NCBI RefSeq assembly: GCF_903643065.1
Contig: NZ_CAHJWX010000129.1
Span: 1 to 6,118, forward strand
DNA from: Sphingomonas bacterium
GTDB taxonomy: Bacteria > Pseudomonadota > Alphaproteobacteria > Sphingomonadales > Sphingomonadaceae
Direction: 5' to 3'
DNA: 6,118 nt
Part shown: one piece after another, positions 1 through 5,986 of the stretch
How positions within the stretch are numbered: the stretch's first letter is position 1
Layout: the number at the start of each line of letters is the position of its first letter
The notes under the pieces: model-generated
Told to the model about the DNA's origin: nothing
The model's database searches: none
What the model saw: only the letters and a program-made list of their open reading frames with translations
Made by a program: the position numbers and the translations under genes

Positions 1-1067
1 AGCGCGCCCTCGACCGGCTGGCCGACCAGCAGCTGCAGCGCGTTGCCGTCCTGCGCCACCAGCGTGGTCTGTTCGGCCAGGTCGGCATTGGCCGTCTCCA
101 GCACCTGTTGCGCCTGATCAAGGTCGGTGCGCGGGGAGATGCCACCGGTGAGCCGCGCCTGGGTGAGGCGGACCGATACCTGCGCGGCCTTGGCGGTCTG
201 CTGCGCGACTATGAGCAGCGACCGGTCGGCGGCGAGTTGCAGCCACGCCTCCGCGACGTCGCCGACCAGCGTTAGCCGCGTCGCGCGCGCGGCCGCCTCC
301 GTCGCGAAATACCGGTCAAGCGCGGCGGTCGTCAGCGAGCGGATGCGGCCGAACAGGTCGACCTCGAACGCGGTGGTGCCGATCGTGGCGCTGAACGAGC
401 TGTTCGAGTTGGACGAGGTGACCACGGTGCCGCCGGTCGTGGTGCCGCCCGTGCCGGTGCCAGTGCCCGTGGTGCCGCCGGTGCTGGTGCCGCCCGTGCC
501 CGTCGTGCCGGTGCCCGTCGTGCCGGTGCCGGTGGTGCCGGTGCCCGTGCCGCCGGTCCCGCCATTGCCCGTGCCCGTGCCGCTCGTGCCCGTGACGCTG
601 GCGCCGTTGCCGCCGCCCGAATAGCTGTAGCGGCCGGTCGCGTCGATCTGCGGCAACAGGTCGGCGCGCTGGATGCGGTATTGCGCGCGCGCGGCGGCGA
701 TGTTGGCGACCGCGACGCGCAGGTCGCGATTGTTGGCGAGCGCGCGGGCGATCACCTGCTGGAGGCGCGGATCGGTGAACACCTGCGCGTAGCTGATCGA
801 CGGCAGCGCCGCCTCGCTCTGGCGCAGGTACGCATCGCCCGTCGGCCAGGACGGCGGGACGGGGAGCGCGGGACGGGCGTAGTGCGGCGCGAGCGAGCAG
901 CCGGCGACGCTGGCAAGCGCGAGGCTGGCGACGACTCTCCTGCCGTCACGCCGAACCTGTTTCAGCACCCACGCGAGCCGCGACCGACTGGCGCCGCGTT
1001 CGTCGCGAACGCCGTGCGTGGATGCCGACACGAGTTCAGCATGACGAGATCGCTCGAGTCGCTTCAC
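1..1067 (-). CDS. RND efflux outer-membrane channel lipoprotein (NodT/OprM family), 3' end outside window
   Basis: This is the outer-membrane exit duct of the tripartite efflux pump; about 355 codons are visible and the C-terminal half lies beyond the left edge. The mature start CSLAPHYARP is the usual NodT/OprM lipoprotein start, with lipobox VAGC and the lipidated Cys at residue 57. It is followed by FTDPRLQQVIARAL and NNRDLRVAVANIAAARAQY (first helical hairpin), PQIDATGRYSYS (first beta strand, about 139-150) and FEVDLFGRIRSL (about 234-245). A 56-residue Gly/Thr tract (159-214) separates the two strands. I place the start at GTG 1067: it overlaps the permease stop as GTGA and has GAGG five bases upstream, as expected for translational coupling. 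This gives an unusually long 56-residue signal region, because a palindromic repeat (944-1046) sits in frame within it. The alternative is GTG 968, inside the repeat, giving a normal signal peptide with Cys at residue 24. Family and frame are secure; the start is not. Confidence 0.93.
   Translation of the reverse strand, partial: MKRLERSRHAELVSASTHGVRDERGASRSRLAWVLKQVRRDGRRVVASLALASVAGCSLAPHYARPALPVPPSWPTGDAYLRQSEAALPSISYAQVFTDPRLQQVIARALANNRDLRVAVANIAAARAQYRIQRADLLPQIDATGRYSYSGGGNGASVTGTSGTGTGNGGTGGTGTGTTGTGTTGTGTTGTGGTSTGGTTGTGTGTGGTTTGGTVVTSSNSNSSFSATIGTTAFEVDLFGRIRSLTTAALDRYFATEAAARATRLTLVGDVAEAWLQLAADRSLLIVAQQTAKAAQVSVRLTQARLTGGISPRTDLDQAQQVLETANADLAEQTTLVAQDGNALQLLVGQPVEGA
426..593 (-). 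repeat. Gly/Thr low-complexity tract in the outer-membrane channel gene
   Basis: These 56 codons of the channel gene encode 27 Thr, 26 Gly, 2 Ser and 1 Asn and nothing else. The tract is flanked by the end of beta strand S1 (RYSYS) and by VVTSSNSNSSFSATIGTTAFEVDLFGR, which contains strand S2. In OprM/TolC-type channels the S1-S2 connection is an extracellular loop, so the tract should lie at the cell surface. Homologues as I know them have a much shorter loop here. The DNA is a quasi-periodic run of GGC/ACC/ACG codons, consistent with growth by slippage or unequal recombination. Composition and position are read directly; surface exposure is inferred from the family fold. Confidence 0.88.
501..545 (-). 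repeat. Three 15-bp tandem repeats encoding GTGTT
   Basis: Within the Gly/Thr tract, the plus-strand 15-mer cgtcgtgccggtgcc occurs at 501-515 and again, identical, at 516-530. A third copy at 531-545 differs at two positions. On the coding strand each copy encodes GTGTT. Degenerate relatives continue on both sides (486-500 and 546-560). Because the unit is a multiple of three, gain or loss of copies would change loop length without breaking the frame. Confidence 0.85.
944..1046. repeat. 103-bp imperfect palindromic repeat, in frame inside the channel signal region
   Basis: The left arm starting cgtcacgccgaacctgtttc at 944 matches the reverse complement of the right arm ending at 1046 (starting cgtcatgctgaactcgtgtc) at 24 of 31 positions. 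The palindrome stops sharply at both ends. Termini of the form 'gtcatgctgaactcgtttcagcatcc' resemble, from memory, a dispersed palindromic repeat family common in sphingomonad genomes. No transposase is encoded, so it would be a non-autonomous or REP/MITE-like element. It lies inside the channel reading frame, which stays open through it and reads ERSRHAELVSAS at the upstream end. I saw no clear target-site duplication. The palindrome is certain; the repeat-family membership is inferred. Confidence 0.82.
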
Positions 1068-4000
1068 GATGGCCTCGGCAGCAGCGGCCGGTCCGGCGGC
1101 GCGGGCAGGGCCAGCTGCTCGTCATGCTCGTCGTGCCCGTCCCCACCGTGCTCGCCGTCTCGCTCCGGCCGCTTGCCGCGCAGCCGGGCGATCCCGTCGC
1201 CGACGCCGGTGCGGACCAGCACGAAGAACAGCGGGATGTAGAAGATCGCGAGCAGCGTCGCGGTCAGCATCCCGCCGATCACCGCCGTGCCGATCGCGAT
1301 CCGCGCATTGGCGCCGGCGCCGGTCGAGATGGCGAGCGGCAGCACGCCGAAGATGAAGGCGAAGGAGGTCATCAGGATCGGCCGCAACCGGATCTTCGCC
1401 GCCTCCAGCGCCGCGTCGAGCACGCTGGCGCCCTTGCGCTCGGCCTGTTCGGCGAACTCGATCATCAGGATCGCGTTCTTGGATGCGAGCCCCATCGTCG
1501 TCAGCAACCCGATCTGGAGATACACGTCGTTGATGAGGCCGCGCAGCGACACGGCGATGATCGCGCCGACCAGCCCGAGCGGGATGATCAGCAGCACCGC
1601 CACCGGGATCGACCAGCTTTCGTACAGCGCCGCCAGGCACAGGAACACGACCAGCAGCGAGAGGCCGTAGAGCACCGGCGCCTGGCCCGCCGACAGATCC
1701 TCCTGATAGGACAGGCCCGACAGCGCCACCGACGTGCCGGGGATCCGGCTCGCCAACTCGCGGATGCGGGCGAGCGCGTCGCCCGAGCTCTTGCCCGGCG
1801 CCGACGAGCCCTGAAACTCGAAGGACGGGATGCCGTTGAAGCGCGACAGGGTGAACGGCGCCTGCCCCCAGCCGGTGGTGGCGAAGGAGGAAAACGGCGC
1901 CATCTGCCCGCTCGTGCCGCGCACATACCATTGCGACAGGTCGCCCGGCTGCGACCGGTATGGCGCGTCGCCCTGGACATAGACGCGCTTGACGCGGCCG
2001 CGATCGACGAAGTCGTTGACGTAGCGCCCGCCCCAGGCGGTCGACAGCGTCGCGTTGACGTCCGCCTGGGAAAGGCCCAGCGCCGCCAGCTGCTGCGGAT
2101 CGATGTTGACCTTGAGCGTCGACACGTCCGGCAGCTCGGTGAGCCGCACGCCCGTCAGGATCGGGTCGGCGCGCGCCGCCTGGAGCAGCTGGTCGCGCGC
2201 GGCGTTGAACTTCTCGCTGCTCAGCCCGCCGGTATTCTCCAGCTCGACGGTGAAGCCGTTCGACTGGCCCAGCCCCCGGATCGCGGGCGGGACGAGCGCG
2301 TAGATCTGCGCGTCGCGGACGTTGGCGAAGGCGCCCGACGCGCGCTGCGTGATCGCGTCGGCGTTGTTCTCCTTGCCCTTGCGGTCCGCCCAGTCGGTCA
2401 GCGAGATGAAGCCTTGCCCCGTGTTCTGCCCGCTCGGGCCGTTGCCGCCGCCGCCCGAGACGGTGAACATCACCTGGACGTTCTTGCCCTCGTGCTGGCG
2501 GAAATAGGTCTCGATCTGCTTCTGGATCGCATAGGTGCGGTTCTGCGTCGCGCCGGCGGGGAGCTGGAACTGAACCTGCGCGCCGCCCTGGTCCTCCGTC
2601 GGCAGGAAGCCGGTGGACAGCCGCAGGAACAGGATCGCCAACAGCGCCACGATCGCGAGATAGATCAGCAGGAACAACCACTTGCGGTCGATCACGCGCT
2701 TGACCGTGTTGGTGTAGCGCTCGATGCCGGCGTCGAACGTGTTGTTGAAGCCCACCCGTCCGCGCTCCACCCAATGCGCGACCCGCGGCAGCCGGTTGGC
2801 GAACCAGCCCCGATCGATCGCGTCGTCCTCGTCCTTCTCGCGCGCCTTGAGCAGGTGCGAGGTGAGGGCGGGGGAGAGCACCAGCGCGACCAGCACCGAC
2901 AGCAGCATCGCCGAGACGATGGTCAGCGAGAACTGGCGGTAGATGACGCCGGTCGAGCCGCCGAAGAACGCCATCGGCAGGAACACCGCCGACAACACCA
3001 GCGCGATCGCGATCAAGGCGATCGTGATTTCCTCCATCGACTGGATGGTCGCGTCGCGCGGGGTCATGCCGGGATTCTCCTCCAGCAACCGCTCGACATT
3101 CTCCACCACGACGATCGCGTCGTCGACGAGCAGGCCGATCGCGAGCACCAGCCCGAACAGCGTCAGCGTGTTGATCGAGAAACCGGCGAGATAGAAGGCG
3201 GCGAAGGTGCCCAGCAGCACGACGGGCACCGCTACCGTCGGCACCAGCGTCGCGCGCCACGATTGCAGGAACACGAACATGACGATGACGACGAGGATGA
3301 TCGCCTCGATCAGCGTCTTGACCACCTCGTGGATCGACAGCTTGATGAAGTCGGTGGCGTCGTTCGCGTAACCATAGTCATAGCCGGGCGGGAAGCTCTT
3401 GGCCTGCGTGTCGATGAAGCTCTTGACCAGTTCGGAGGTCTTGAGCGCGTCCGCGCCGGGCGCGAGCAGCACGGCGATGCCGGCGCCGGGATGCTCGTTG
3501 ACGCGGGAGCGCGCGTTGTAGTTCTCCGCCCCCAGCTCGACATGGCCGACGTCCCTGATCCGGACGCTGCTGCCGTCGGGCAGCGTCTTGAGCAGGATCG
3601 CGGCGAACTCCTCGGGCTTGGTCAGCCGCGACTGGGCGGTCACCGTGGCGCTCAGATATTGCGTGTCGGGCGAGGGCTGACCGCCGATCTCGCCGGCGGC
3701 GACCTCCGCGTTCTGCGCGGTGATCGCGGTGACGACGTCGCCGGGCATGAGCTGGAAGCCGGCGAGCTTGGCCGGATCGAGCCAGATCCGCATCGCATAT
3801 TGCGCGCCGAACACCTGCGTGTCGCCGACGCCCTTGATGCGGCCCAGCGGGTCCTGGAGGTTGGAGACCAGATAGTCCGACACGTCCTGGTTGGTGGCGT
3901 GGTCGGTCTTGTCATAGACGCCGACGATCAGCAGGAAGTCCGGATTGGACTTGCGCACGACCAGGCCCTGCTGCTGCACCTGGGCGGGCAGGCGGCTGAT

Positions 4001-4345
4001 CGCCTGCTGCACCTGGTTCTGCACCTGCACCTGCGCGATGTCGGGATTGGTGCCCTTCTCGAAGGTGGCGGTGATCGTCACGGTGCCGCGCGACGAGGAG
4101 GAGCTGCTGAAATAGAGCAGCCCGTCGATGCCGGTCAGCGATTGTTCGATGATCTGCGTCACCGAGTTCTGGATCGTCTCGGCCGACGCGCCCGGATAGG
4201 TGGCGCGCACCGACACCTGCGGCGGCGCCACGTCGGGATATTGCGCGATCGGCAGGCCCAGGATGCCGCCGACGCCCGCGAGCATGATGATGATCGCGAT
4301 CACCCAGGCGAAGATCGGGCGATCGATGAAGATGCGGGAGATCAT
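1064..4345 (-). CDS. HAE1-family RND multidrug efflux permease (AcrB/MexB-like)
   Basis: This 1,093-residue inner-membrane pump drives proton-coupled extrusion of hydrophobic compounds as a trimer, docking to the adaptor and the outer-membrane channel. The N-terminus MISRIFIDRPIFAWVIAI is the canonical HAE1 start with TM1, followed by PIAQYPDVAPPQVSV. TM4 carries LLVDDAIVVVENVER with the proton-relay Asp pair at 408-409 (AcrB D407/D408). TM10 carries GLASKNAILMIEFAEQ with Lys 956 (AcrB K940), and RPILMT supplies Thr 993 (AcrB T978). The periplasmic porter loops, including NGFTVELEN and a Gly-rich stretch near 630-645, match the family. It is slightly longer than AcrB (1,049) because of a polar C-terminal tail rich in Asp, Glu, His and Gly (about 1064-1077) and then Pro-rich. 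I chose ATG 4345 for the family N-terminus and the GGAGGAG upstream. The frame stays open to an ATG at 4468, but that extension is translated repeat. Substrates cannot be inferred. Confidence 0.97.
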   Translation of the reverse strand: MISRIFIDRPIFAWVIAIIIMLAGVGGILGLPIAQYPDVAPPQVSVRATYPGASAETIQNSVTQIIEQSLTGIDGLLYFSSSSSSRGTVTITATFEKGTNPDIAQVQVQNQVQQAISRLPAQVQQQGLVVRKSNPDFLLIVGVYDKTDHATNQDVSDYLVSNLQDPLGRIKGVGDTQVFGAQYAMRIWLDPAKLAGFQLMPGDVVTAITAQNAEVAAGEIGGQPSPDTQYLSATVTAQSRLTKPEEFAAILLKTLPDGSSVRIRDVGHVELGAENYNARSRVNEHPGAGIAVLLAPGADALKTSELVKSFIDTQAKSFPPGYDYGYANDATDFIKLSIHEVVKTLIEAIILVVIVMFVFLQSWRATLVPTVAVPVVLLGTFAAFYLAGFSINTLTLFGLVLAIGLLVDDAIVVVENVERLLEENPGMTPRDATIQSMEEITIALIAIALVLSAVFLPMAFFGGSTGVIYRQFSLTIVSAMLLSVLVALVLSPALTSHLLKAREKDEDDAIDRGWFANRLPRVAHWVERGRVGFNNTFDAGIERYTNTVKRVIDRKWLFLLIYLAIVALLAILFLRLSTGFLPTEDQGGAQVQFQLPAGATQNRTYAIQKQIETYFRQHEGKNVQVMFTVSGGGGNGPSGQNTGQGFISLTDWADRKGKENNADAITQRASGAFANVRDAQIYALVPPAIRGLGQSNGFTVELENTGGLSSEKFNAARDQLLQAARADPILTGVRLTELPDVSTLKVNIDPQQLAALGLSQADVNATLSTAWGGRYVNDFVDRGRVKRVYVQGDAPYRSQPGDLSQWYVRGTSGQMAPFSSFATTGWGQAPFTLSRFNGIPSFEFQGSSAPGKSSGDALARIRELASRIPGTSVALSGLSYQEDLSAGQAPVLYGLSLLVVFLCLAALYESWSIPVAVLLIIPLGLVGAIIAVSLRGLINDVYLQIGLLTTMGLASKNAILMIEFAEQAERKGASVLDAALEAAKIRLRPILMTSFAFIFGVLPLAISTGAGANARIAIGTAVIGGMLTATLLAIFYIPLFFVLVRTGVGDGIARLRGKRPERDGEHGGDGHDEHDEQLALPAPPDRPLLPRPS
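1073..1076 (-). promoter_or_regulatory. Shine-Dalgarno GAGG for the coupled GTG start of the channel gene
   Basis: On the minus strand GAGG lies five bases upstream of GTG 1067, inside the last codons of the permease. The GTG overlaps the permease TGA by three bases (GTGA). This pair is the main reason to prefer GTG 1067 over the GTG at 968, which has no comparable purine-rich stretch upstream. Confidence 0.55.
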
Positions 4346-4352
4346 GCCCTCA

Positions 4353-4493
4353 ACTCCTCCCCGGCACGGGGAGGGGGACCGCTCGGCGAAGGCGATTGGT
4401 GGAGGGGGCCCGCCCCGGACGGAGCGCCCGGTGCGACGTGGGGCTTCTCCGTCACGCCCTGCGGGCACGCCACCTCCCCGTGCCGGGGAGGAA
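4353..4493. repeat. About 141-bp palindromic repeat filling the adaptor-permease spacer
   Basis: The two ends share a perfect 20-base inverted repeat: tcctccccggcacggggagg at 4355-4374 and its reverse complement at 4473-4492. Each end is itself a hairpin with an 8-bp stem and a 3-base loop (4356-4374 and 4473-4491). The interior is GC-rich and encodes no recognisable protein. From memory, terminal 'ctccccg-ccggggag' arms of this kind mark a dispersed intergenic repeat in sphingomonads and other alphaproteobacteria. It occupies nearly all of the 165-bp gap between the adaptor stop and the permease start. It is unrelated in sequence to the repeat at 944-1046. Structure is read directly; family and dispersal are inferred. 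Confidence 0.8.
4354..4360 (-). promoter_or_regulatory. Shine-Dalgarno GGAGGAG of the permease, formed by the repeat end
   Basis: On the minus strand GGAGGAG ends eight bases upstream of the permease ATG (4345), which is a good ribosome-binding distance. These bases belong to the terminal arm of the palindromic repeat at 4353-4493. They also form one side of an 8-bp stem with a 3-base loop (4356-4374), so the site could be partly hidden when the hairpin forms. Confidence 0.6.
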
Positions 4494-4510
4494 TGCAGCC
4501 GAGCGTCATC

Positions 4511-5863
4511 CTAGCCTCCGCCGCCCTGGCCGTGCGTCTGCTTCTTGCCGGCGTCCTTGGGCGGTTGCAGCCGCTCGGCTGCGTTGGCGGGGACGGGGCG
4601 CACCGCGATGCCGGCGCCGCCACCCTGGCCGCCACCGCCGCCCTGGCTGTCGCCCTTGCCTTGCCCGCCCTTGTCGCCGCCCTTGGCCTCGCCGCCGCCC
4701 TTGGCCTTGTCACCCTGTTTCCCGCCGCCCGCGCCGCCGCCGCTCGCGGCCTGCTGGAGCTTGCCCAGGCCCTGCGTGACGATCTTGTCGCCCGGCTTCA
4801 GGCCGGCGGTGACCACCCAGTCCGCGCCCTGGACGCGATCGGCCGTCACCGTGCGCTGCACCGCGTGATTGTCGGGTGTCACCACATAGACGGTCGCGTC
4901 GCCCTTGGGCCCGCGGTTGACCGCCTGTTGCGGCACCAGGAACACATGGTGCTGCACCGCCGTCTCGAACCGCGCGCGCACGAACATGCCCGGCAGCAAC
5001 AGGCTCTGCGCGTTGGGGAAGCGCGCGCGCAGCGTCACCGTCCCTGTTTCCAGGCTGACCAGCGCCTCCGAGAACTCGACGGTGCCCGTCTGGCCATAGT
5101 CGCTGCCGTCCTCCAGCGTCAGGCGGACGACCGCGCGGGTCGGCGAGGCGCCGCCGCTCGACAGCTGACGCCGCAGCGCGAGCAGGTCACTCGCCGATCG
5201 CTGGATGTCGACGAAGATCGGGTTAAGCCGCTGGATTTGTGCCAGCGGATCGGTTTGCGAGGGCGAGACCAGCGCGCCGACGGTGAACAGCGAGCGGCCG
5301 ATCCGGCCGGTGATCGGCGCCGGCACGGTGGTGAACTTCAGGTTGATCCGCGCCGTGTCCAGCGCCGCGCGGCCCTGCGCCACCTGGGCGCGGTTCTGTC
5401 GCGCGGTGGCGATCGCGTTGGTGTATTCCTGCTTGGACACCGCCTCGATCTTGGCGAGCGGGGCGTAGCGATCGGCCTGGATGCGCGAGGCCTCGGCGGT
5501 CGCCTGCGCGGCCTGCAGATTGGCGGACGCCTGGTTGGCGGCGGCGCGGTACAGCGAGGCATCGACCTGATAGAGCGGCTGGCCGGCATGGACCAGCGTG
5601 CCCTCGGTGAACAGCCGCGCCTTGACGATGCCCCCAACCTGCGGGCGGACGTCGGAGCTTTCATAGGCGGCGGTGCGGCCGGACAGCGTCGTGACCTGGG
5701 TCGCGTCCGTCGGCTGGACGACGACATAGCCCACCTCCGGCGGGCCCGCGTCGCCACCGCGCCCGCCGGCGCCGCCCTTCTTCTTGTCCGCGCCGCCGCC
5801 GCAGCCCGCCGCGAGCAACGCGAGGGCCAGCGCGACCGACCGCCCGTGAACGCCAAACACCAT
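4511..5863 (-). CDS. RND efflux periplasmic adaptor lipoprotein (membrane fusion protein, AcrA/MexA-like)
   Basis: This 450-residue adaptor links permease to outer-membrane channel in the periplasm. Residues 1-20 are a lipoprotein signal (ALALALLAAGC) with the lipidated Cys at 21, followed by a Gly/Lys-rich linker (22-40). The first lipoyl half is around 67-100 (DVRPQVGGIVKARLFTEGTLVHAGQPLYQVD region), an alpha-helical hairpin spans about 101-172, and the second lipoyl half (VPAPITGRIGRSLFTVGALV) spans about 180-199. The beta barrel follows at about 210-300 (LNPIFVDIQRS, LPGMFVRARF) and the membrane-proximal domain at 301-370 (FLVPQQAV, GDKIVTQGLGKL). That domain is interrupted at 375-418 by a Gly/Lys-rich insertion before AVRPVPA, and the protein ends in GQGGGG. 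It is somewhat long for the family (AcrA is 397). I prefer ATG 5863 to the in-frame TTG three bases upstream; the Shine-Dalgarno is weak. It is the first gene of the operon seen here. Confidence 0.96.
   Translation of the reverse strand: MVFGVHGRSVALALALLAAGCGGGADKKKGGAGGRGGDAGPPEVGYVVVQPTDATQVTTLSGRTAAYESSDVRPQVGGIVKARLFTEGTLVHAGQPLYQVDASLYRAAANQASANLQAAQATAEASRIQADRYAPLAKIEAVSKQEYTNAIATARQNRAQVAQGRAALDTARINLKFTTVPAPITGRIGRSLFTVGALVSPSQTDPLAQIQRLNPIFVDIQRSASDLLALRRQLSSGGASPTRAVVRLTLEDGSDYGQTGTVEFSEALVSLETGTVTLRARFPNAQSLLLPGMFVRARFETAVQHHVFLVPQQAVNRGPKGDATVYVVTPDNHAVQRTVTADRVQGADWVVTAGLKPGDKIVTQGLGKLQQAASGGGAGGGKQGDKAKGGGEAKGGDKGGQGKGDSQGGGGGQGGGAGIAVRPVPANAAERLQPPKDAGKKQTHGQGGGG
4610..4741 (-). 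repeat. Gly/Lys-rich low-complexity insertion in the adaptor C-terminal domain
   Basis: Adaptor residues 375-418 contain 25 Gly and 6 Lys in 44 positions, the rest mostly Gln, Asp and Ala. The tract separates IVTQGLGKLQQ from IAVRPVPA; in ordinary relatives these two motifs of the membrane-proximal domain lie close together. It is therefore an insertion into a loop of that domain, not a tail. It is imperfectly repetitive (GGxKGG-like units) and probably flexible and positively charged. Confidence 0.75.
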
Positions 5864-5986
5864 CAACCGCGCACGCCGTCATAACCGCAATCAGCGCGCC
5901 CATGCACCACCATGCTGCGATGCGCCATAGCCGCTGACCCAAAAAGCGCCGCTGGCTGCGATGAGTTAGCATGATAGGGGACGGGC
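5864..5986. other. Divergent intergenic region between the efflux operon and rpiA
   Basis: This 123-bp gap must hold the promoters for both directions unless transcription enters from outside. I found no convincing -35/-10 pair on either strand. A 9-base direct repeat GCTGCGATG occurs at 5914-5922 and 5955-5963, with starts 41 bases apart (close to four helical turns), and a 7-base repeat GCCGCTG occurs at 5930-5936 and 5948-5954. Either could be part of an operator, but both may be chance in GC-rich DNA. No RNA gene or terminator is evident. Confidence 0.5.
5976..5981 (+). promoter_or_regulatory. Shine-Dalgarno AGGGGA of rpiA
   Basis: AGGGGA lies five bases upstream of the ATG at 5987 and supports that start codon for the isomerase. 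Confidence 0.55.

Noticed and set aside
127..624. Plus-strand frame with a Val/Pro-rich repeat tail
   Set aside because: It is the antisense of the Gly/Thr tract in the channel gene; GGC/ACC codons read as Val/Pro on the other strand. The minus frame carries the OprM/NodT motifs.
944..1046. Rho-independent terminator at the permease-channel junction
   Set aside because: The palindrome has a long imperfect stem with no T-run at either end, it lies inside an open coding frame, and the gene downstream is coupled to the permease stop.
4346..4468. A 41-codon N-terminal extension of the permease from ATG 4468
   Set aside because: The extension is the translation of the palindromic repeat. The HAE1 family begins at MISRIFIDRP, and ATG 4345 has a good Shine-Dalgarno.
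4353..4493. CRISPR-like or attachment-site repeat
   Set aside because: There are only two arms in inverted orientation, no spacer array, and no integrase or cas gene nearby.
1022..5884. A 1,620-codon open frame on the plus strand opposite the permease and adaptor genes
   Set aside because: It is in exact codon register with the two minus-strand genes, so it stays open only because these genes never use TTA, CTA or TCA codons, as expected at high GC. Its translation is rich in Arg, Asp, Gln and His with no domain, and it runs through the repeat. The minus-strand frames encode clear family proteins.
5661..5972. A 103-codon minus-strand frame starting in the intergenic region with a hydrophobic stretch
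   Set aside because: It overlaps the adaptor in another frame, becomes Arg-rich shadow sequence, and has no recognisable domain. A short leader peptide is conceivable but I see nothing to support it.
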